A stretch of DNA of 64,000 bases, taken from positions 186,001-250,000 of the forward strand of contig JAZKHT010000004.1 of NCBI GenBank assembly GCA_040385245.1, read 5' to 3'. A program made the translations under genes and the position numbers. The notes beneath the pieces are model-generated. The model did no database searches. It saw nothing but the letters and a program-made list of their open reading frames with translations, and was not told the DNA's origin. The stretch comes from JAZKHT01 sp040385245. Lineage in GTDB: Bacteria; Pseudomonadota; Alphaproteobacteria; Rhodobacterales; Rhodobacteraceae. This document shows, piece by piece, positions 58,671 through 64,000 of the stretch. Within the stretch, counting starts at the first letter, position 1, and each line of letters begins with the position of its first letter.

Positions 58671-60959
58671 ATGAACAAGGCGATTACCGACGGGCTGGTG
58701 CTGATGCCGCCACCCTTTGCGGCAGGGCTGAACCTGTGGTCGCGTGAAGACGGCAGGCCGGGGCAGGGGTCGTATGACGCCCAGCCCAACGCGGCCTTTG
58801 TGCCCGCTGATCAGGATTTTGGTGGCTGTCTTGAATTGCAGAAGACCAATGCCACGCAAAAGCTGCGGTGTTTCCAGCAAATTCCGCTTCTGCCGGGGCT
58901 GTATCTGCGGGTGACGGCGCGGATCAAATGCCTGTCGGGCAACTTTCCCACCGTGCGGATCGCGGGCTATGCGGCGGCGGCGAACGGCAGCAACGTCGCA
59001 TCTGCGGTGCAGACCGGGCCATCCGTCACTTTGTCATCTTATGGCGAGGTGGTGACCGTCACCGCCATCATCGGATCGGGCAACCGGACCGGGGTTGACA
59101 TGCTGTGGGGGGTTGCCCCCGTTTACGGGCATTTCGGCCTTGATCTGACCGGGCCAACCGGTGGCGTGGTGCGGATCGACGACATCGTGATCGAGGATGC
59201 GACGGATGTTTTCCTGCGCGCCATGATCGACTGGGTCGACGTGCGCGACTATGGCGCAAAGGGGGACGGCGTCACCAACGACACGGCGGCGTTTCAGGCC
59301 GCCGACGCAGCGGCGGGAACGCGCACACTGCTGGTGTCGTCGGGCACCTATGCGATCAATGGCAACCTGACGATCAATTCGCGCGTGCGGTTCGAAGGCA
59401 CGTTGGTGATGCCCGACGGGGTGCGGCTGGCCTGCACCCGCAACTTTGACCTTGATACCTATGCGACCGCCTTCGGGTCAGAGCTGCTGGGGTTCCGCAA
59501 GGCTTTGCAGGCGCTGTTCTATTTCACCGACCATGTGACGCTTGATCTGTCGGGGCGGCGGGTCGATCTGGTGGCACCGATCGATGTGTCGGCGATTTCG
59601 GGTCTGACCAGTTTCGCCCAGCGGCGGGCCATCGTGAACGGGCAACTGGTGGCTGTGGCAGGAACGGCCTGGAACACGGTGACAGTCACCTCGGTCGCGA
59701 CCTATTCCGTTGCAACGCCGGGGCGGTTGACCGCCGTGGCCAATGTGGCCAATATCCCGGTCGGCGCGCGGGTCAGCGGCACCGGTGTCGGGCGCGAGGT
59801 TTATGTCACCTCAAAAAACATCGGCGCGGGCACCGTGGAATTGAGCCAGCCGCTGTTTGCCGCCGCAGGCACCCGCACCTTCACCTTTCAGCGCTATGCC
59901 TACATGCTGGATTTCGGCGGTTTCGATTCGCTGCAAAAGATCGAGATCAGCGATGTGGAATTTCAGTGCAATGGTGTCGCAAGCGGCGTCCTTTTGCCAA
60001 AGATCGGCCTGACGATCCGGGTGAATGCCTGCGTCTTCAACCGGCCCAAGGATCGTGGCATCACCTCGACTGGAACGGGGTGTCAGGGGATGTTTGTCGA
60101 TCAATGCCAGTTCCTGTCTAACGAACAGGCGCTGGATGATGCAGACCGCACCACGATTGCGATGAACGTCAACGCCAATGACGTCAAGATTCGCGACAAC
60201 CGCGTGGTGCGCTTTGCCCATTTCGCCATTCTGGGCGGGTCGGGGCACATCCTGATCGGCAACCACTTCTTTCAGGGCGACGATGTGCCGGACGGATCAC
60301 GCAGGGCGGGGGTTGTGTTCACCTCGACCAATGTGAAATCGCTGATGACAGGCAATTACGTCGACAACTGCTTTATCGAATGGTCGAACGAACACGACGC
60401 CGAGCCGCAGTTCATCAATGAATATTCGTTTGGCGGCCTGACAATCAGCGGCAATATCTTCATGGCCTCCAGCATGGGCGACTGGTTTCGCTGGATCGTC
60501 GTGACGCCGCGCGGGCCGGGGCATTTCATCAACGGTCTTGCGGTCACGGACAACGCATTTCGCACGGTGAACGGCACGGTGGATCGGGTAGAGATGGTCG
60601 ATGCCAGCTTTGCCACGCTGGACTACGGGCGGTTCCGCAACATCTCGTTCCAGTCGAACACCTTCAACGGAGTTTTGCAGATGACCAGCAGCCCGGTGAC
60701 AGTGGAACATACCCAGATGACGGCGGCAGATACCTGGGTGGTGAACGCGGCAGGGTATCTGCCCTTCGGGGCATGGGCACGCAATGTGATGGGCATCGTG
60801 GCCGAAGGCGCGGTGACCAACACCGCGAACGTGACGCAATATGTCTCGCCTTATGTGCAGGTCGAACAGGGCAGCGCAAAGAACCTTGTGAACCTGCGGT
60901 GGCCCGGTGCGCTGAAGGGGCGCGTGCAGGTCACGCTGCGCTGCGATAATCCTGTCTAG
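58671..60959 (+). CDS. Large right-handed beta-helix protein (GH28/pectate-lyase-like; possible spike)
   Basis: 762-residue protein without a signal peptide. The first 180 residues look like a jelly-roll/carbohydrate-binding module (LNLWSREDGRPGQGSYDAQP, YLRVTARIKCLSGNFPTVRI). From about residue 189 the pectate-lyase-3-like opening VDVRDYGAKGDGVTNDTAAF begins a right-handed parallel beta-helix with many Asn-rich turns (VKIRDNRVVRFAHF, LLIGNHFFQGDD-like LIGNHFFQGDDVPDG). A C-terminal cap follows. Such folds with no export signal are typical of phage or GTA spikes and tail proteins, but no phage genes are nearby. A perfect terminator follows. Could also be a cytoplasmic or unconventional-export glycosidase. 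Confidence 0.75.
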   Translation: MNKAITDGLVLMPPPFAAGLNLWSREDGRPGQGSYDAQPNAAFVPADQDFGGCLELQKTNATQKLRCFQQIPLLPGLYLRVTARIKCLSGNFPTVRIAGYAAAANGSNVASAVQTGPSVTLSSYGEVVTVTAIIGSGNRTGVDMLWGVAPVYGHFGLDLTGPTGGVVRIDDIVIEDATDVFLRAMIDWVDVRDYGAKGDGVTNDTAAFQAADAAAGTRTLLVSSGTYAINGNLTINSRVRFEGTLVMPDGVRLACTRNFDLDTYATAFGSELLGFRKALQALFYFTDHVTLDLSGRRVDLVAPIDVSAISGLTSFAQRRAIVNGQLVAVAGTAWNTVTVTSVATYSVATPGRLTAVANVANIPVGARVSGTGVGREVYVTSKNIGAGTVELSQPLFAAAGTRTFTFQRYAYMLDFGGFDSLQKIEISDVEFQCNGVASGVLLPKIGLTIRVNACVFNRPKDRGITSTGTGCQGMFVDQCQFLSNEQALDDADRTTIAMNVNANDVKIRDNRVVRFAHFAILGGSGHILIGNHFFQGDDVPDGSRRAGVVFTSTNVKSLMTGNYVDNCFIEWSNEHDAEPQFINEYSFGGLTISGNIFMASSMGDWFRWIVVTPRGPGHFINGLAVTDNAFRTVNGTVDRVEMVDASFATLDYGRFRNISFQSNTFNGVLQMTSSPVTVEHTQMTAADTWVVNAAGYLPFGAWARNVMGIVAEGAVTNTANVTQYVSPYVQVEQGSAKNLVNLRWPGALKGRVQVTLRCDNPV

Positions 60960-60966
60960 CGATAGG

Positions 60967-60993
60967 GGGCGGTCCGGTTGGACCGCCCTTTTT
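60967..60993 (+). terminator. Rho-independent terminator of the beta-helix gene
   Basis: GGGCGGTCC (60967-60975), loop GGTT, GGACCGCCC (60980-60988), then TTTTT. It begins 8 bases after the stop; its tail touches the stop of the convergent gene. Confidence 0.95.
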
Positions 60994-61481
60994 CACAGAT
61001 CCTGCGGTTTCAGCCGCCACGCCCGCGCAAATCCGCCGTTCAGCAGGGCCGATGTCGGAACAAACCGGACAAAGGCAAAATCTGCAAAATCGACGTAGAG
61101 TTTGGCCTTTGGATGCACCGCCAGCCAATGATCGCGGATGGCGGCGCGGGCAGGATCATTCCCTGCGATGAACGTGGCCGTTGCCTTTATCATCAGGCGG
61201 GGGTGGGTCAACGGGTCGCCCTTTGGCCCAGCCTCGCCCACCATCAGCGCGCAGGCGGGGTGTGCGGCCAATGCCGAGTGATGCGGCGCAAGGGCCGAAA
61301 TCAGCGTCATCAGCGCGCCGTCCGGACCAAGGCCAAAGGCGATACGGCTGATCCCCGGCGTGCTACCGTTGGCGTCGATCACGGCCAAAGCTGCGTGATC
61401 CGCTGCCGCCAACAGGCTGCGGGCAAGGCTGCGGGCCGTGTCATCGGCGGGGGCTGTGGGATCGGATCTGTTGGCGGACAT
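60993..61481 (-). CDS. PNPOx-like FMN-binding protein (HugZ-type)
   Basis: Split-barrel flavin-binding protein of 162 residues, related to pyridoxamine-phosphate oxidase and to the haem-utilisation protein HugZ. Typical stretches are ARSLLAAADHAALAVIDANG, GALMTLISALAPHHSALAAH and the C-terminal LYVDFADFAFVRFVPTSALL. The start at 61481 has GAGGTG upstream; the longer frame is non-coding. Haem degradation would need the conserved HugZ histidine pattern, which was not confirmed. It is divergent from the SulP gene. Confidence 0.82.
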   Translation of the reverse strand: MSANRSDPTAPADDTARSLARSLLAAADHAALAVIDANGSTPGISRIAFGLGPDGALMTLISALAPHHSALAAHPACALMVGEAGPKGDPLTHPRLMIKATATFIAGNDPARAAIRDHWLAVHPKAKLYVDFADFAFVRFVPTSALLNGGFARAWRLKPQDL

Positions 61482-61561
61482 TGTCGCACCTCTGGCTTGG
61501 CAATTGACAGGGGGGTGCCGCAGGCGTCTGGTGCGGCAACCCTCATCGCTACAGGTCCCGC

Positions 61562-63217
61562 ATGACCGAGACAAGCCGCGCCACGACGCCCCTTTTGCTT
61601 GAATACCTGCCCAAACTGGTGACCGTCCTGCGCGAGGGGTACTCCTTTCGCGATCTGCGCGCCGATGCCTTGGCCGGGCTGACTGTCGCCATCGTGGCGC
61701 TGCCCCTGTCAATGGCCATTGCCATTGCCAGCGGGGTCGGGCCCGAGCGTGGGCTTTATACCACGATCATCGGCGGTTTCCTCGTCTCGGCGCTGGGTGG
61801 CTCGCGACACCAGATCGGGGGGCCGGCGGGGGCCTTTATCGTGCTGGTCGCCGCCTGCGTGATGGCAACAGGGATCGAAGGGCTGATCCTTGCCACCTTC
61901 TTGTCCGGATTCCTGATGCTGGGTGCGGGAATGCTGCGTCTGGGCACCTACATCCGGTTCATTCCCTATCCGGTCACGGTCGGATTCACCGCCGGGATTG
62001 CGGTGATCATCTTTGCCAGCCAGATCCGCGATTTGTTCGGGCTAAACCTGACGGCCGAGCCGGCCGAGATCATTGGCAAGGTGCAGGCCCTATGGGCCGC
62101 GCGGGACAGTGTGACCCCTGCGGCGATGGGGATTGCGGCAGCAGTGATCGTGGTGATCCAGGGGTTGAAGCGGCTGCGCCCGACCTGGCCTGCGATGCTG
62201 ATCGCGGTCGGGTTGGCGTCGGTTCTGGCGGCGGCTCTGGGATTGCCGGTCGAAACCATCGGAACCAAGTTCGGCGCGCTGCCCCGCGTGCCGCCCGCAC
62301 CCGCGCTGCCGCCGATGGACGCAAGCCTGCTGATGGCGGCGCTGCCTTGGGCGATCAGCTTTACGCTGCTGGGGTCGATCGAATCACTTTTGTCGGCAGT
62401 GGTGGCAGATGGCATGACCGGGCGGCAGCACCGGTCCAACGCGGAACTGCTGGCACAAGGGGTGGCCAACATCGGATCGGCACTGTTCGGCGGGTTCTGT
62501 GTCACCGGCACCATCGCGCGCACGGCGACCAATGTGCGGGCCGGATCGCGCGGCCCGGTGTCGGGGATGCTGCATGCGCTGTTCGTGCTGGCCTTCATGC
62601 TGGTCGCTGCCCCCTTGGCCGGGTTCATTCCGCTGGCGGCCTTGGCGGGGGTGCTTGCGGTCGTGGCGTGGAACATGGCCGAGAAAGAGGAATTCTGGCA
62701 TCTGCTGAAATCGTCGCGGTCCGATGCACTGGTGCTGGTGGTGACGTTCCTGCTGGTGATCTTCCGCGACCTGACCGAAGGCATTGTGGTCGGCTTTGCG
62801 CTGGGCGGTCTGGTGTTCATCCGCCGCATGTCGGAAACCGCGATGCTGGAAGGGGGCACCGGAGATTTCCCCCAAGACGGTGCCGCGCGGTCCGACCGGG
62901 TGGTCTATCGCCTGCACGGACCCTGGTTCTTTGGTGCGGCGGCGCGGCTTGGGTCGGTGCTGGACCGCATCGCCGATCATCCGCGCGCCTTTGTGATCGA
63001 CCTGTCCAATGTGCCCATGATCGACAGTTCCGGGGCGCGGTCGTTCCTGCTGCTGGCACGCAAGACGGCGCGCAAGGGCGGGCAACTCTACATCGTCGGT
63101 GCCCGCCCCGAGGTGCGCCGAACCCTGCACGCCCACGGCCTGCACGAACCCGAAGTGCGGTTTTTGCCCGACATGGACGCACTTGATGCCGACGTCGTGG
63201 CGGTGATCCCGGCCTGA
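61562..63217 (+). CDS. SulP family inorganic anion transporter
   Basis: Inner-membrane transporter of 551 residues (SLC26/SulP type), carrying sulfate, bicarbonate or a related anion. Signature regions are LTVAIVALPLSMAIAIASGV and GGSRHQIGGPAGAFIVLVAA, with VTGTIARTATNVRAGSRGPV later. About 12 to 14 membrane segments are followed by a C-terminal cytoplasmic STAS domain (about 440-550; RAFVIDLSNVPMIDSSGARS). No carbonic anhydrase gene is adjacent, so bicarbonate versus sulfate is open. A repeat element follows the stop. Confidence 0.93.
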   Translation: MTETSRATTPLLLEYLPKLVTVLREGYSFRDLRADALAGLTVAIVALPLSMAIAIASGVGPERGLYTTIIGGFLVSALGGSRHQIGGPAGAFIVLVAACVMATGIEGLILATFLSGFLMLGAGMLRLGTYIRFIPYPVTVGFTAGIAVIIFASQIRDLFGLNLTAEPAEIIGKVQALWAARDSVTPAAMGIAAAVIVVIQGLKRLRPTWPAMLIAVGLASVLAAALGLPVETIGTKFGALPRVPPAPALPPMDASLLMAALPWAISFTLLGSIESLLSAVVADGMTGRQHRSNAELLAQGVANIGSALFGGFCVTGTIARTATNVRAGSRGPVSGMLHALFVLAFMLVAAPLAGFIPLAALAGVLAVVAWNMAEKEEFWHLLKSSRSDALVLVVTFLLVIFRDLTEGIVVGFALGGLVFIRRMSETAMLEGGTGDFPQDGAARSDRVVYRLHGPWFFGAAARLGSVLDRIADHPRAFVIDLSNVPMIDSSGARSFLLLARKTARKGGQLYIVGARPEVRRTLHAHGLHEPEVRFLPDMDALDADVVAVIPA

Positions 63218-63250
63218 CCGCCCGGAACTGCCCACGACGGTTGGCTTTCT

Positions 63251-63294
63251 GCCCCCCTCACCCCCCGAGGATGTTTTGGCAGAGAGGAAGGGGC
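63251..63294 (+). repeat. Dispersed hairpin-GGATATTT element, copy F (variant GGATGTTTT)
   Basis: CCCCCTCACCCCCCGAGGAT then GTTTTGGCAGAGAGGAAGGG. It lies about 35 bases after the SulP stop, same direction. The 3' half matches copies C and D (GCAGAGAGGAA). Confidence 0.75.
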
Positions 63295-63423
63295 GTCCGT
63301 TGTTGACGCCCCATCAACCTTTGCATGGCTCTCTGCCTGGGCGGTACAGGTCGGGAAGCTGATGACCGCCTGAGGGGAAGGCACCCTGCGGATGGCGTTT
63401 GCCCGGTCAGGGTGCCGGGCTTT

Positions 63424-63489
63424 CCTGTTTCTCTTTACAGAAGTATCCCCTGGGGGACGCTGCAAAGCCGTGGGGGCAGAACGCCCCCC
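63424..63489 (-). repeat. Dispersed hairpin-GGATATTT element, copy G (variant GGATACTT)
   Basis: On the minus strand GGGGGGCGTTCTGCCCCC forms a hairpin, then CCCCCAGGGGATACTTCTGT and AAAGAGAAACAGG. It begins about 15 bases beyond the truA stop, same direction as truA. Copies F and G therefore face each other between convergent genes. Confidence 0.7.
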
Positions 63490-63503
63490 GACGATGCCGG
63501 CCT

Positions 63504-64000
63504 TCAGGGGAACGGATCGTCCTTGTATCCGACCCCTGTCAAATACAGCCCCTGCGGCGGGCTGACGGGACCGCAGGCGGTGCGGTCGCGTGCGTCAAGC
63601 GCCGCCTTGACGTCGTCAGGGTGCCATGCCCCGGCACCCACCCTTTCCAATGTGCCAATGATCGACCGCACCTGGTTGTGCAAAAAGCTGCGGGCGCGCA
63701 GGGAAAAGCGGTATTCGGTGCCACCCGGATAGGGCAGCGTTTCCAGTGTGATCTGGTCCAGCGTCTTGACTGGGCTTGCCGCCTGACACAGCGACGACCG
63801 GAAGGTCGTGAAGTCGTGGTGCCCGATCAGATGTGCCGCGCCTGCGCGCATGGCATCGGCATCCAGCGGCCCAAGCACGCGCCACGCCAATCCGCGATCA
63901 TGGGTCAGCGGCGCGCGCCGGGTGATCAGGCGGAACAGATAGCGCCGTTCGGTCGCGGAAAAGCGGGCGTGAAAGTCATCCGGCACTTGGGCGGCTGTGA
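63504..64000 (-). CDS. truA: tRNA pseudouridine(38-40) synthase TruA (5' part outside window)
   Basis: Isomerises uridines 38-40 in the anticodon arm of many tRNAs. About 165 C-terminal residues are present, and the frame is open to base 64000. The stretch VPDDFHARFSATERRYLFRL precedes RSFLHNQVRSIIGTLERVG, both characteristic of TruA; the catalytic Asp lies upstream and is not in the window. The C-terminus CGPVSPPQGLYLTGVGY is also typical. An internal GTG at 63986 is not the true start. Confidence 0.95.
   Translation of the reverse strand, partial: TAAQVPDDFHARFSATERRYLFRLITRRAPLTHDRGLAWRVLGPLDADAMRAGAAHLIGHHDFTTFRSSLCQAASPVKTLDQITLETLPYPGGTEYRFSLRARSFLHNQVRSIIGTLERVGAGAWHPDDVKAALDARDRTACGPVSPPQGLYLTGVGYKDDPFP

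Overview
The window is about 64 kb of GC-rich alphaproteobacterial chromosome, most likely from a member of the Rhodobacterales (Rhodobacter/Paracoccus/Roseobacter side). Pointers to this are an RpoH paralogue of the RpoHII type with a TGATCC-N18-TAGA promoter in front of it, a class I lysyl-tRNA synthetase, the order glnD-murJ, the divergent pair lipoprotein / rsmI-yraN-gshB, and a family of short intergenic repeats carrying GGATATTT. No rRNA, tRNA, CRISPR array, insertion sequence or prophage was seen. Product names rest on reading motifs and overall resemblance; no database search was run.

Layout. 0-1.4 kb: end of a BMP-type nucleoside ABC transporter cassette. 1.6-24 kb: mostly housekeeping genes (rimI-tsaB, nfu, usp, an aminotransferase, a frameshifted gene, trpS, an inactive rhomboid, murJ-glnD, a PBP-activator-like lipoprotein, rsmI-yraN-gshB, yifB/comM, a GST, cobU with a histidine phosphatase, rpoH, chaN-like, coaBC-dut and a membrane-anchored ThiF/MoeB protein). 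24.3-29.5 kb: amidase, a polar amino-acid ABC receptor and permease without an ATPase, and an M3 metallopeptidase. 29.6-40.6 kb: a quaternary-amine catabolic region. A GlxA/CdhR-like regulator is divergent from a BKACE enzyme, a carnitine dehydrogenase-thioesterase fusion, an acyl-CoA dehydrogenase, an NDP-forming acyl-CoA synthetase, an enoyl-CoA hydratase and a GMC oxidoreductase; a choline-sulfatase faces them. 40.7-50.5 kb: a peptide-type ABC transporter surrounded by hydrolases (CocE/NonD, alkaline-phosphatase fold, class II aldolase, HSL-type esterase). 50.5-64 kb: cold-shock protein, a 25-residue membrane microprotein, BrnT/BrnA toxin-antitoxin, ettA, nadD, dacB, a TerB-like protein, lysK, a DUF4864 protein, a large solitary beta-helix protein, a flavin-binding PNPOx-like protein, a SulP transporter and the 3' part of truA.

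How the genes fit together. The 30.6-37.3 kb genes can be assembled into a full route from gamma-butyrobetaine (or carnitine) through CoA thioesters to carnitine, 3-dehydrocarnitine, betainyl-CoA and glycine betaine. The neighbouring choline-sulfatase would feed choline into the same betaine pool. This is the most coherent candidate system in the window.

Most notable oddities: a gene split by a perfect 10-bp tandem duplication (5698-5720); a rhomboid lacking all catalytic positions; seven dispersed hairpin-GGATATTT elements, six of them just downstream of a co-oriented gene; a sigma-E-like promoter before rpoH; a brnT start only two bases beyond a consensus -10 box; and a solitary beta-helix protein that may be a capsule-binding spike.
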